Source: an uncultured Clostridia bacterium
Lineage (GTDB): Bacteria; Bacillota; Clostridia; Lachnospirales; Anaerotignaceae
Assembly (NCBI GenBank): GCA_910586765.1
Contig: CAJUJJ010000024.1
Location: forward strand, 1-38,907
Reading direction: 5' to 3'
Length of the DNA stretch: 38,907 bases
Positions 24,850 through 33,367 of this stretch are shown piece after piece. Numbering within the stretch: position 1 is the stretch's first letter; each line of letters starts with the position of its first letter. Both the position numbers and the translations under genes were made by a program. A model generated the notes under the pieces. The model had not been told where the DNA came from and did not search any database. It saw only the letters and a program-made list of their open reading frames with translations.

Positions 24850-25578
24850 TTATTTTATTTTAAAATGAGAATATATACTTTGTATCTCTCTATTTTCTTC
24901 AGCATCTTCTAGTATTGAAATATCATAAAGTTCTTTTCCATTTATAAAAATATAATGATTTTTACTATACCTGATTTCTTTTCCTTCTCTTATCCAAATA
25001 TCAATATCACTATGTACCCCACTACTTGCCATATATTCTATTTCTTTTCGTTTTTCATCAACATATCCTAATGTAGTAAAACAAGTATCAACTACTTTTC
25101 CAAAATCTCCATTTTTCAGTTCTTCATATAAATTAACATCATCATAAATGGTATAGCACTTTATTTCTCCTATATAATCACCATCATAATAAAGTTCTAC
25201 ATCATTGCCATTTATTTTATATGTCATATTATCAGGTAATGCAACAGTATATTTTTCTGTAGCAATATTATTTTTTTGTACTGTTGATTGGCTTTCTGTA
25301 TTATCCGAAATTTCTCTTTCTACTATTCCATTTTCTTCTTGTTGTAATTGTTCTTTTGTTTTAACATATATTTCTGCTCCTACAGCACCTTTTGGAATAC
25401 TTCCTGTATTTTCATACACTTGTTTTAATACCTCATACACTTCTTCATCACTCTGTTCTGAAAGCTGAAAATCAGCAGTATTATATGTAATATCCCCTAT
25501 CGTTTTTGTAGTGCTTTCTCCAACAGCTAAAGAATTAGATAACATAAATGTACTCAATAATAAAAATAATCCTTTCAA
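24850..25578 (-). CDS. Secreted protein, unknown
   Basis: 242 residues from a TTG start that has AAAGGAG 8 nt upstream and gives a clean signal peptide (KGLFLLLSTFMLSNSLAVG). An in-frame ATG at 25620 overlaps the previous stop but has no ribosome binding site and adds 14 residues. The mature part is acidic, with an E/Q/T-rich stretch (about 85-105) and a C-terminal domain (about 110-242) containing DVELYYDGDYIGEIKCY and KNHYIFINGKELYDI. No known family is recognised. Confidence 0.7.
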   Translation of the reverse strand: MKGLFLLLSTFMLSNSLAVGESTTKTIGDITYNTADFQLSEQSDEEVYEVLKQVYENTGSIPKGAVGAEIYVKTKEQLQQEENGIVEREISDNTESQSTVQKNNIATEKYTVALPDNMTYKINGNDVELYYDGDYIGEIKCYTIYDDVNLYEELKNGDFGKVVDTCFTTLGYVDEKRKEIEYMASSGVHSDIDIWIREGKEIRYSKNHYIFINGKELYDISILEDAEENREIQSIYSHFKIK

Positions 25579-25616
25579 AAAAATCGCTCCTTTCACAACA
25601 TTAACATATACCATTT

Positions 25617-26084
25617 TCATTTATCATTTATAAAATCTGATACAATTTTTTTTAATTTATTTCTTTTTTCATTCCATTTTTCTTTTTTTTCAAATTCTTT
25701 TTTCCACTCTGGCTTCCATTCACTATATAAATAATAATCCAAATCACTAATACAAATATAAGAAAATTGTTTAAACTGTAATATTCCTCCTTCTGGTTGT
25801 CCATATTTATCTACAAAATTTGTATACAAGTCTTCTCTCAAATTATAATTCATTGTACATATTCTTTTGTTCTCTACATTAATTGTTCCTTTAAAACAAT
25901 CATCTTTTAAAAAATAAGCATAATAAACACCTGAAATATTAACAGTTATATTTTCTCCAGATATTTTTTCAAAACAATTTAAGTATTTCTGTATAGTAGT
26001 TTTTTGAGGAATAAAATACCCCCATAATATGAATAAAAAAGCAGTCATTAACAACAGAAAAATAATCTTTTTGAAATATTTCAT
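25617..26084 (-). CDS. Membrane-anchored protein, unknown
   Basis: 155 residues. A single N-terminal membrane segment (5-24, KIIFLLLMTAFLFILWGYF) is followed by an extracytoplasmic domain and a highly charged Lys/Glu/Trp C-terminus (about 122-155). First gene of the run of exported proteins; the divergent regulator-GRE operon starts about 220 bp away. Not recognised. Confidence 0.7.
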   Translation of the reverse strand: MKYFKKIIFLLLMTAFLFILWGYFIPQKTTIQKYLNCFEKISGENITVNISGVYYAYFLKDDCFKGTINVENKRICTMNYNLREDLYTNFVDKYGQPEGGILQFKQFSYICISDLDYYLYSEWKPEWKKEFEKKEKWNEKRNKLKKIVSDFINDK

Positions 26085-26231
26085 ACATTGCCTCTTTTCA
26101 TACTAAAATTTATACTACTTTTATAAAATAATTATACTATAGTTATACAACAATAGACAATATTTGTCAACTACTTTCATCTACTAAAAACACAATACAA
26201 TACTTTTTGAACGCAAAAACGGTCAAAATAA

Positions 26232-26260
26232 TTGACAACTTCTTATAAAAATGCTATATT
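26232..26260 (+). promoter_or_regulatory. Promoter of the regulator-GRE-activase operon
   Basis: Consensus TTGACA (26232-26237), 17-bp spacer, TATATT (26255-26260). A perfect palindrome lies just downstream, over the expected transcription start. Confidence 0.8.
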
Positions 26261-26271
26261 AAAATCATAAA

Positions 26272-26285
26272 TACGTTATAACGTA
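26272..26285 (+). promoter_or_regulatory. Palindromic operator of the GRE operon
   Basis: TACGTTATAACGTA is a perfect 14-bp palindrome starting 11 bp after the -10 box, where a bound protein would block transcription. The first gene encodes an XRE-cupin regulator, the likely ligand-responsive binder. Confidence 0.65.
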
Positions 26286-26304
26286 CTATATGAAGGAGAA
26301 CATA

Positions 26305-26859
26305 ATGGATATTATGAGCAGCAGAATTTCTGCAAATTTAAAACAAATTCGCAATGAAAAAAAATTGAGTTTAGACAGTGTTGCCAATATGACAGGTGTA
26401 AGTAAAAGTATGTTAGGACAAATTGAAAGAGGAGAATCTAGTCCTACTGTGGCAACACTTTGGAAAATTGCCACAGGTCTTCACATTTCTTTTACTGCTT
26501 TATTAGAAGGCGATACTATGGAAACAGAAATTATACACAAAAAAGACATTCGTGCTCTTTTGAGTGATGAAGGACAGTTTCGATTGTTTCCATTTTTTCC
26601 TTATGACGATAACAGACGTTTTGAAATACTTCAAATTGAAATGGACAAAGGCAGTTGTTCTTCTTCTTCTCCTCACGAATATGGTACAGAAGAACTTATC
26701 ATTGTTTCACAAGGTACAGTCCTCATTACAGTAGGTGAAAAACAATACACAGTAGAAGCTGAAAACGGTATTCATTATATGGCAAATCAAAATCATATTT
26801 ATAAAAATATAGGTGATTGTACTGCAATAATGTATATGGTTATATTTTATAGAAAATAG
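26305..26859 (+). CDS. XRE family regulator with C-terminal cupin domain
   Basis: 184 residues from the ATG after GAAGGAGAA. The N-terminal helix-turn-helix is clear: LKQIRNEKKLSLDSVANMTGVSKSMLGQIERGESSPTVATLWKIATGL (about 12-59). The C-terminal cupin (about 105-180) carries SPHEYGTEELIIVSQGTVLITVGEKQYTV and NHIYKNIGD. Such regulators bind a small molecule in the cupin and control neighbouring catabolic genes. The GRE follows 19 bp downstream, so it is autoregulated if the palindrome is its site. Confidence 0.9.
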   Translation: MDIMSSRISANLKQIRNEKKLSLDSVANMTGVSKSMLGQIERGESSPTVATLWKIATGLHISFTALLEGDTMETEIIHKKDIRALLSDEGQFRLFPFFPYDDNRRFEILQIEMDKGSCSSSSPHEYGTEELIIVSQGTVLITVGEKQYTVEAENGIHYMANQNHIYKNIGDCTAIMYMVIFYRK

Positions 26860-26878
26860 CAGAAAGGTGGTAAATCAT

Positions 26879-29251
26879 ATGAGTATTACTCCTAGAGTAG
26901 AAAAAATTCGTCAAAATTATATCAACACAAAACCTTCTATATCCTATGAAAGAGCAAATATATGGACACAATCATTCCAACGCACAGAGGGGTTACCTAT
27001 GGCTATTCGTACTGCACAAGCATTTTACGATACTTGTAATGAACTTTGCGTTAACATTTTTGAAGGAGAATTGATTGTTGGAGCAAGTGGTGAATTTCGC
27101 AAATGTGGTATATTAACACCTGAATTTGCTTGGAAATGGGTAGATGATGAAATGGACAATTTCCCTCAACGCCCTCAAGACCCTTATGAAATGACAGAAC
27201 AGCAAAGAGAATTTGTACGTAAAAACATTTTTCCTTATTGGAAAGGTAAATCTGTTGAAGATGCTTTTTTAGCACGTACTTCTGAAGAAACCAAAAAAAT
27301 TGGCGTAGATACAGGCTTTTTAGACACAGATTCAAAATGGCGTAACGGTATTGGTGAAATTTCCCCAGACTATATTGACCAGTTATTTCCAAAGGGCTTT
27401 TCTGGCATTAAAAAAGAAGCAGAAAATCACATTGCACAACTAAATGAAGCAATAGCTGAAGAAAAAGACAAAATTACATTTTATCGTTCTATTATATTAG
27501 TTTGTGACGGTATTATTCGTTTAGCAAACCGTTACGCTGCAAAAGCAGTTGAAATGGCACAAGAAGAAAAAGACACTATCAGAAAATTAGAACTATTAGA
27601 AATTGCAGAAGTTTGCGAAAAAGTTCCCGAAAATCCTCCAACATCATTTCGTGAAGCATTACAATTTGTATGGTTTGTACAACTAGGTGGTATTCTTTCT
27701 GAAAATCCTTTAGCACTCAACCCTGGACGTTTTGACCAATATATGTACCCTTATTATAAAGCAGATGAGGAAGCAGGCAAAATTGACTATGATACAGCAC
27801 TAGAATTAGTAGAATGTCTATGGTTAAAATACAGTGAATGGGCATGGACAATTTCAGCAAATACAGCCGACTTTTTTGCAGGTTATACCAATTTTGAAAA
27901 TTTGACAGTAGGTGGTACTACAGTAGACGGAAAAGATGGTACAAATACCATTTCTTATATGGCAATACAAGCTACAAAAGAAACAAAATGTCATCAACCT
28001 ACATTAAGCTGTCGTATTCACCCTGATTGTCCTCCTGAATTTATGGAAGCTGTTACAGAATTAGTATCTACTGGCTGCGGTTTTCCTGCTATTCACAGTG
28101 ACCGCACTGGTTACCAAATGTTGAGCAATTTAGGTTATGCTCCTGAAGATGCCAAAGATTGGAATAACTGTGGTTGTGTTGTACCTCATTCCAGAAAAAC
28201 ATTTGAATGGACTTCTTCCTGCAATATTAGTTTTGCTGCGGCATTAGAATTTGCACTTAATGGAGGCAAAAGTCGTTTGAGTGGAGAGCAAGTTGCACTA
28301 TTTGAAAAAGACCCTAAAACATTCCAAAGTTATGAAGAAGTAGAACTAGCAGTATTACGCCAATTTTCATTTATGGTAAAACATGGTGTTATCAGTTTGC
28401 TTACTGCACAAAAAATACATAAAGAACAAGCTCCTAGACCTTTCCTTTCTGCCTGCAATGAATATTGTTTAAAAAATGGTAAAGATTTAGTTGATGGTGG
28501 TGCAAAATACAATATAGGCCCTGTATTTACTGGTGTTGGTTTGTCTGTTACAGCAAATTCTTTGGCAGTTATCAAAAAATTAGTATTTGAAGACAATGTT
28601 GCTACTATGTCAGATATTATTGATGCACTTAATCACAACTGGGAAGGCTACGAAACTTTACGTGCCAAAGCACAAGCTGTACCAAAATATGGCAACGATG
28701 ATGACTATGTAGACAATATAGCCAAAAAATTAGCAGATTATTTTTATAAAGATGTTACATCTTATAACGATATTTATGGACATCATTTTGTAACGGCATT
28801 TATGGGTATATCAAATTACTTGCCTACAGGAAAAGTATTAGGTGCAACACCTGACGGCAGAAAAGCAAAAGACCCTATCAATGAAGGCGTATCTCCTTAT
28901 ACTGGAACAGACACATCTACTTGTTTAGCTGCTTTACGTTCCTCTGCAAAATTAAGCCACGATATTCATAGTGGAGGTACATTGTTGAATTTACGTTTAA
29001 ATCATGATTTAGTTGCAACAAAACGTGGTCGTGCAAATTTAGGGGCAATGCTTCAGTCTTATTTTGCATTAGGTGCATTCCATGTACAATTTAACACTAT
29101 TTCAAATGAAGTACTGAAAGATGCTCAAGCACACCCTGAAAATTATAAAGATTTGCTTGTACGTGTAGCAGGATACAGCACACAATTCGTTAATCTTTCA
29201 AAATCTATGCAGGACTCTATTATGGCAAGAAATGCACATGAAAGTTTTTAA
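26879..29251 (+). CDS. Glycyl radical enzyme with non-standard Cys-x-Val active site
   Basis: 790 residues from the ATG 8 nt after AGAAAGGTGG; length is like glycerol or hydroxyproline dehydratases. The glycyl radical loop is RVAGYST with Gly765 near the C-terminus. The thiyl Cys is Cys433 in WNNCGCVVPHSRK, with Cys431 two residues before. Characterised dehydratases and lyases (CutC, propanediol and hydroxyproline dehydratase, isethionate lyase) have Cys-x-Glu; here the Glu is Val435. Other family parts are present: LNPGRFDQYMYPYY, GGTLLNLRLN, KYGNDDDYVDNIA. The substrate is unknown; it is not pyruvate formate-lyase, which has adjacent cysteines. Needs the activase downstream. Confidence 0.92.
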   Translation: MSITPRVEKIRQNYINTKPSISYERANIWTQSFQRTEGLPMAIRTAQAFYDTCNELCVNIFEGELIVGASGEFRKCGILTPEFAWKWVDDEMDNFPQRPQDPYEMTEQQREFVRKNIFPYWKGKSVEDAFLARTSEETKKIGVDTGFLDTDSKWRNGIGEISPDYIDQLFPKGFSGIKKEAENHIAQLNEAIAEEKDKITFYRSIILVCDGIIRLANRYAAKAVEMAQEEKDTIRKLELLEIAEVCEKVPENPPTSFREALQFVWFVQLGGILSENPLALNPGRFDQYMYPYYKADEEAGKIDYDTALELVECLWLKYSEWAWTISANTADFFAGYTNFENLTVGGTTVDGKDGTNTISYMAIQATKETKCHQPTLSCRIHPDCPPEFMEAVTELVSTGCGFPAIHSDRTGYQMLSNLGYAPEDAKDWNNCGCVVPHSRKTFEWTSSCNISFAAALEFALNGGKSRLSGEQVALFEKDPKTFQSYEEVELAVLRQFSFMVKHGVISLLTAQKIHKEQAPRPFLSACNEYCLKNGKDLVDGGAKYNIGPVFTGVGLSVTANSLAVIKKLVFEDNVATMSDIIDALNHNWEGYETLRAKAQAVPKYGNDDDYVDNIAKKLADYFYKDVTSYNDIYGHHFVTAFMGISNYLPTGKVLGATPDGRKAKDPINEGVSPYTGTDTSTCLAALRSSAKLSHDIHSGGTLLNLRLNHDLVATKRGRANLGAMLQSYFALGAFHVQFNTISNEVLKDAQAHPENYKDLLVRVAGYSTQFVNLSKSMQDSIMARNAHESF

Positions 29252-29259
29252 TTACAGTA

Positions 29260-29297
29260 ACAGTAATGACTAATTTTTATAGTCATTACTGTATTTT
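29260..29297 (+). terminator. Intra-operon hairpin between GRE and its activase
   Basis: Perfect 13-bp stem ACAGTAATGACTA / TAGTCATTACTGT around a 7-nt loop, followed by ATTTTATA. The T-run is short, so it is probably a partial terminator or a 3'-end stabiliser that makes the activase less abundant than the GRE. Confidence 0.6.
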
Positions 29298-29313
29298 ATA
29301 ATAGGAGGAAATT

Positions 29314-30210
29314 ATGAAAGGATATCTCATGCAGCTTCAGCCTTTTTCTGTAAATGATGGCGACGGCATACGTACAACAATATTTTTTGCAGGCTGTCCC
29401 TTACATTGTAAATGGTGTTCTAATCCTGAAGGCATCACACAACAGCCTAAAATCGGTTTCTATGAAAAACTTTGTATTGGCTGTGGTGAATGTGCAAGTG
29501 TTTGCCCTCAAGGTATAGGCATAGCACTTAATCAGCCAGAAAACAGAAAAAAATGTATCGCTTGTGGTGCTTGTGCTGCTGTTTGTCCAAAACAAGCACG
29601 TAAAAATATGGTAGTACAAAAAAGCGTAGAAGAAGTTATTGCAGAAGTAGAAAAACATAGTTTATTTTATAGGCAAAGTGGCGGAGGTATTACATTTTCT
29701 GGTGGGGAAGCTACACTTCAAAAACAATTTCTTGATGAACTTTCTTCTCAATTATATGATTTAGGCTACAGCTTAGATATAGAAACCAGTGGATATTTTA
29801 ATTTTGACGAAATGCTTACTATATTAAAACGTATGGATTTGATTTTTATGGATTTAAAACATATGAACACTATGCAGCACAAAAAATTTACTGGTGTATA
29901 CAATGAAAAAATACTGGAAAATATGAAGCGATTAAAAGAAACGGGTGCAAAAATCGTAATACGTATTCCTGTTATTGAAGGAGTAAATGCTTATGAAGAA
30001 AACATTTTTGAAAGCGGAGAATTTGTAAAAAAATATTTGCCAAATGCACGTATGGAGTTACTGCCTTATCATAAATTTGGTTTTGGAAAATATCAAGCAC
30101 TTTCTTTAGATTTACCACAATCAGATTTTCAAACACCTACAAAACAAAAAATGGAATATTTAAAAAGTATATTAACAAAAATGGATATACAACTAGCTGA
30201 TTTTACATAA
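29314..30210 (+). CDS. Glycyl radical enzyme activating enzyme (radical SAM)
   Basis: 298 residues. The radical SAM cluster motif is CPLHCKWC (28-35). Two more 4Fe-4S motifs follow, CIGCGECASVCP and CIACGACAAVCP (about 51-85), as in activases of the dehydratase and lyase group but not of PFL. GGGITFSGGEATLQ is the SAM-binding GGE region. It abstracts the glycine hydrogen to make the radical in the GRE encoded 62 bp upstream. The ATG follows ATAGGAGG. Confidence 0.95.
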   Translation: MKGYLMQLQPFSVNDGDGIRTTIFFAGCPLHCKWCSNPEGITQQPKIGFYEKLCIGCGECASVCPQGIGIALNQPENRKKCIACGACAAVCPKQARKNMVVQKSVEEVIAEVEKHSLFYRQSGGGITFSGGEATLQKQFLDELSSQLYDLGYSLDIETSGYFNFDEMLTILKRMDLIFMDLKHMNTMQHKKFTGVYNEKILENMKRLKETGAKIVIRIPVIEGVNAYEENIFESGEFVKKYLPNARMELLPYHKFGFGKYQALSLDLPQSDFQTPTKQKMEYLKSILTKMDIQLADFT

Positions 30211-30266
30211 TACAAACCTATTTAGATTATAATTGTATTATATTTGCTAACTATACTACACTAAAA

Positions 30267-30300
30267 TGGGGCTTTTCGAAACATTCGGAAAGCCCTTTAA
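30267..30300 (+). terminator. Terminator of the GRE operon
   Basis: Stem GGGCTTTTCGAA / TTCGGAAAGCCC with one G-T wobble-type mismatch around an ACA loop, followed by TTTAAATTTT. Confidence 0.8.
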
Positions 30301-30307
30301 ATTTTCA

Positions 30308-30358
30308 TTGACAAATAAAACTACATATTGTAGAATATATTAAAACTACATATTGTAG
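30308..30358 (+). promoter_or_regulatory. Promoter with two tandem BlaI-type operators
   Basis: TTGACA (30308-30313), 17-bp spacer, TAGAAT (30331-30336). CTACATATTGTAG occurs twice, at 30321-30333 (over the -10) and 30346-30358 (just downstream), exactly 25 bp apart. The TACA-N3-TGTA core resembles BlaI/MecI/CopY sites. The gene controlled encodes a BlaI homologue, so it is autorepressed. Confidence 0.85.
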
Positions 30359-30377
30359 AATAAAAGGAGAATGATTT

Positions 30378-30746
30378 ATGCCAAAAATATCAGATGCAGA
30401 AATGGAAATTATGAAAGTTATTTGGAACAACAAAAATCCTTTAACAAGTAAACAAATTATAGCATTGATTTCTAATAATCAATGGAAAACAACAACTGTT
30501 TTAACATTACTTTCCAGACTTGTTGATAAGGGATTTTTAAAAACAGAAAGACAAGGAAGGAATTACTTATATAGCTATATTCTTTCCCATAAGGAATACA
30601 ACAAATTATGTTCCAAAAAATTCATTAATGAATTTTATCAAGGTTCATTTAAAAATTTTTTTACTGCTCTTTATGCAGATAATGAAATCAGTCAGGAGGA
30701 TTTAGAAGAATTAAGAGAAATGCTTTACAAAAAGGAGGAAAAGTAA
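30378..30746 (+). CDS. BlaI/MecI family repressor paired with an M56 sensor
   Basis: 122 residues. The winged helix SDAEMEIMKVIWNNKNPLTSKQIIALI, TTTVLTLLSRLVDKGFLKTERQGRNYLY is clearly BlaI/MecI type; the C-terminus (about 80-122) is the dimerisation and cleavage region. It binds the tandem operators ahead of its own gene (inferred) and would be inactivated when the next gene's protease is triggered. The sensor gene starts with GTG directly at its stop codon. Confidence 0.92.
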   Translation: MPKISDAEMEIMKVIWNNKNPLTSKQIIALISNNQWKTTTVLTLLSRLVDKGFLKTERQGRNYLYSYILSHKEYNKLCSKKFINEFYQGSFKNFFTALYADNEISQEDLEELREMLYKKEEK

Positions 30747-32639
30747 GTGATAAATCTATTTTATTTGACAATACTAGGAAGCTTACTTTCTATATTTCTC
30801 ATTGCGTTAAAAAATACATTTATCAAAAAATATGGCGGTGTTTGGTACTATTATATTTGGATATTGGTATTAATTTGTTATTGCTTTCCTTATAAAATTG
30901 ATATATTGCAATACTTTACTCATGAAATACAATATCAACAGCAAAGTATAGAAGACACAGCAATATTAAATAACACTCTATTTCATTCAGAAAATAATAC
31001 AATAGTAGAATTAGAACAAAATGATATGTCTTCCACATATCATACAATTCCATTAAAACAAGTGATTTATAATATCTATATCATAGGTTTTTTTGCTTGT
31101 TTTGCATATTACATATATTATTATATTCGTTTTCAAAGAACATTAAAAAATACAACAGAAATTACTAACAAACAATATATACATTGCATTAAAGCTGTTT
31201 GTTCAGAAATGAATATACACAAAACTGTTACATTAAAAAAAAGCATATTACCCATTTCCCCTATTTCTATTGGTATATGGAAGCCTGTTATCATATTACC
31301 TGACATAGACTTTAATATTACTGATTTTACTATGATATTAAAACATGAACTAACGCATTATAAAAGGCGAGATATGTTGTATCGACTTTTTGCAATATTT
31401 ATTCATATCATACATTGGTTCAATCCCATATCCTATTTTACACTATTAACTATTCAAGAAGCCTGTGAATATTCTTGTGATGAAACAGTAACAAAAAATA
31501 TGAATACAGACAACAAAATAAAATATGGCAATATGCTTTTAAATCAAATTCAATGTAGTCAAAAAAGAAATTTGTTTTTTTATGGTTTTGCAGAAAATCA
31601 CAAAAATAAAAACATATTAAGGAGGAGAATTACTGTGATTAAAAATGAAAAAAAATATAAAAGAGTTGTAATTACATTATTTTGTATATTCGCAGTTGTT
31701 TTTTGTTACAGCTTTTTTGATTTTCATACCATCAATGCCAATAAAAATGACACCATATCATACGAAAATAATAATTTAATACATATTAACCATCATTTTG
31801 CTAAAACATTAACAGAACATCAATTTAAAGTAATTTATAAATTTACAGATAATTTCAATAATAACGTTGATAATGTAACAAGAGATTTAACAGATAAAGA
31901 ACTCCAAAGATTAAATTCATTACAAAATAAATATTTATATTATGATATAAGACCAGAAAAAGAATTACCTCTTGAAGCAGGAACACAAGAATTTTATATT
32001 GGTTTTAACAACGGAATATATCATTATCCAGAAAGAGAATTGACAGATGAAGAATTATTACAATTAATTGATTGGAGATTAAAAGTCAATTATGCTTTGT
32101 CATTACGAAATATAGAACAAAATACCTCTGTTCCTAATGCAAATGACATCACAGAAGCAGAAGCCATTGCCATTGCAAAACAAAATGTTGAACACTTATT
32201 TCATACTGACACAAACGAATTGCAAATTAATGCAACATTTTATCAAAATAGTAACATACAGCCTGATGGTTGGTTTGTAAGATTGTATCCCAAAGGAGAT
32301 ATGCCTTATGAATTAAATTGGAATTATGCTGTTTGGATATCCAGAGGCAATGTAGAAACTGTTCGTTCTAGTCAAAACTATCATATAAAACAAACAAAAA
32401 ATATAGATAGTAGCAGTAAAGAACAGATATTAAATGATAAAACTTGGTTAGATAAAGCAAAATCTATTGTAGAACAGCAGGGACGTACTGATATACAATA
32501 TGTTTCTTTTACAAACACTAATTTTAATACTGAAAAAATTAGTGTAGATATAAAAGTTGTAGTAAATAATGGTTATTATATTGTTTCTTTATATTATCCT
32601 GACCAGTCATTAAAAGGAATTTCACATATTATTACATAA
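30747..32639 (+). CDS. BlaR1/MecR1-like M56 sensor protease with a non-penicillin-binding outer domain
   Basis: 630 residues from a GTG start preceded by AAAGGAGG. It has N-terminal membrane helices (1-50, 105-127) and the zinc protease HELTH (200-204) with EACEYSCDE (238-246). A fourth membrane helix lies near 305-325 (VVITLFCIFAVVFCYSFF). Residues 330-630 are outside the cell. There the SxxK penicillin-binding domain of BlaR1 is missing; instead a Gln/Asn/Glu-rich domain carries an ITEAEAIAIAKQNVEHLF (PepSY-like) segment. The inducer is therefore probably not a beta-lactam. No beta-lactamase gene is nearby. Confidence 0.85.
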   Translation: MINLFYLTILGSLLSIFLIALKNTFIKKYGGVWYYYIWILVLICYCFPYKIDILQYFTHEIQYQQQSIEDTAILNNTLFHSENNTIVELEQNDMSSTYHTIPLKQVIYNIYIIGFFACFAYYIYYYIRFQRTLKNTTEITNKQYIHCIKAVCSEMNIHKTVTLKKSILPISPISIGIWKPVIILPDIDFNITDFTMILKHELTHYKRRDMLYRLFAIFIHIIHWFNPISYFTLLTIQEACEYSCDETVTKNMNTDNKIKYGNMLLNQIQCSQKRNLFFYGFAENHKNKNILRRRITVIKNEKKYKRVVITLFCIFAVVFCYSFFDFHTINANKNDTISYENNNLIHINHHFAKTLTEHQFKVIYKFTDNFNNNVDNVTRDLTDKELQRLNSLQNKYLYYDIRPEKELPLEAGTQEFYIGFNNGIYHYPERELTDEELLQLIDWRLKVNYALSLRNIEQNTSVPNANDITEAEAIAIAKQNVEHLFHTDTNELQINATFYQNSNIQPDGWFVRLYPKGDMPYELNWNYAVWISRGNVETVRSSQNYHIKQTKNIDSSSKEQILNDKTWLDKAKSIVEQQGRTDIQYVSFTNTNFNTEKISVDIKVVVNNGYYIVSLYYPDQSLKGISHIIT

Positions 32640-32659
32640 AATATCAATATTCTTATTTA

Positions 32660-33362
32660 TAGTCATAGCCACTAGCTTAGCTGGTGGCTTACATTTACTC
32701 TATAAGGGTCTTTTACCTGTCACACCTATAGGTGTCTGAAGTTCTGTTGAATGTACTACTTTATTTAACTTGCTACTTAAATGGCTTTTCTTTATTTGTT
32801 CCTTTTTACTGGATTACTCGTAAACGGGTGTATGTACTCATTTAGACTAATCTGATTTGCTATGTAATCTTCATTCAGTTAACTATTTATGTATTCTCGT
32901 ATCTTTTGTGTGTTTTTCTTTACTGTATTTACATAATATCCTCTGTGCCTAAAATGCCTATTTATATATTTATATTTCAAGTTTGTATGCCTTTTAAATA
33001 TAATTAAAGCACTTTTTTCTTTTAGACTGATACGCTTTGTTTTGATAAAATACTTACCAAACATATGAATATGGTCTGGACAACACTCTGCTATTATGAT
33101 TTCTATTCCCTTTTTTTCATATAATTCTCTTAGTATTTTCTCTATATCTTCCTTCAATTGTTTATATATAATTTGTCTTCTGTGTTTAGGTGCAAATACA
33201 ATATGATATTTACATTCCCATTTTGTGTTCACATCTATTAAACAACTCTTATGTTTTTATTGTGTCTTAGCGGTCTCATTTTATTTTATTATAAGAAGTT
33301 TTTTATTACAACTAAAGCTTTTTTATTTCTTAGTATAGCTGGAGGTTTTCTCTATACTAAAG
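32660..33362 (-). mobile_element. Decayed IS200/IS605-type element
   Basis: Holds a single disabled TnpA gene and subterminal hairpins as expected for the family. At the right end (after TnpA) GCCACTAGC / GCTGGTGGC (32668-32688) and the 14-bp palindrome ACACCTATAGGTGT (32722-32735). At the left end TTAGTATAG / CTATACTAA (33330-33360). No TnpB is present. Exact ends are not determined because this family makes no target duplication. It lies right after the M56 sensor gene. Confidence 0.7.
32792..33232 (-). pseudogene. IS200-type transposase TnpA, disabled
   Basis: The HUH motif is in CCPDHIHM and the tyrosine in REYI. Three lesions are visible. (1) An extra base near 33059-33061: dropping one T restores the usual HMLVSI. 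(2) A short deletion near 33024-33029 that removes the FMGYL segment and returns the frame. (3) A TAA at 32879-32881. Past that stop the same frame continues LNEDYIANQISLNEYIHPF to a second stop at 32792, which is the normal TnpA tail. The stop sits four residues after the Tyr, where the family has its conserved metal-binding Gln, so CAA to TAA is likely. Confidence 0.85.
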
Positions 33363-33367
33363 CAGAC

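Noticed and set aside
26879..29251. Pyruvate formate-lyase
   Set aside because: The adjacent Cys-Cys of PFL is absent, and the activase has the two extra 4Fe-4S motifs typical of non-PFL systems.
30747..32639. Beta-lactam resistance operon
   Set aside because: The sensor has no penicillin-binding domain motifs and no beta-lactamase or PBP gene is next to it.
32660..33362. Active IS605 element with TnpB and guide RNA
   Set aside because: No TnpB-like frame is present and TnpA carries three lesions.
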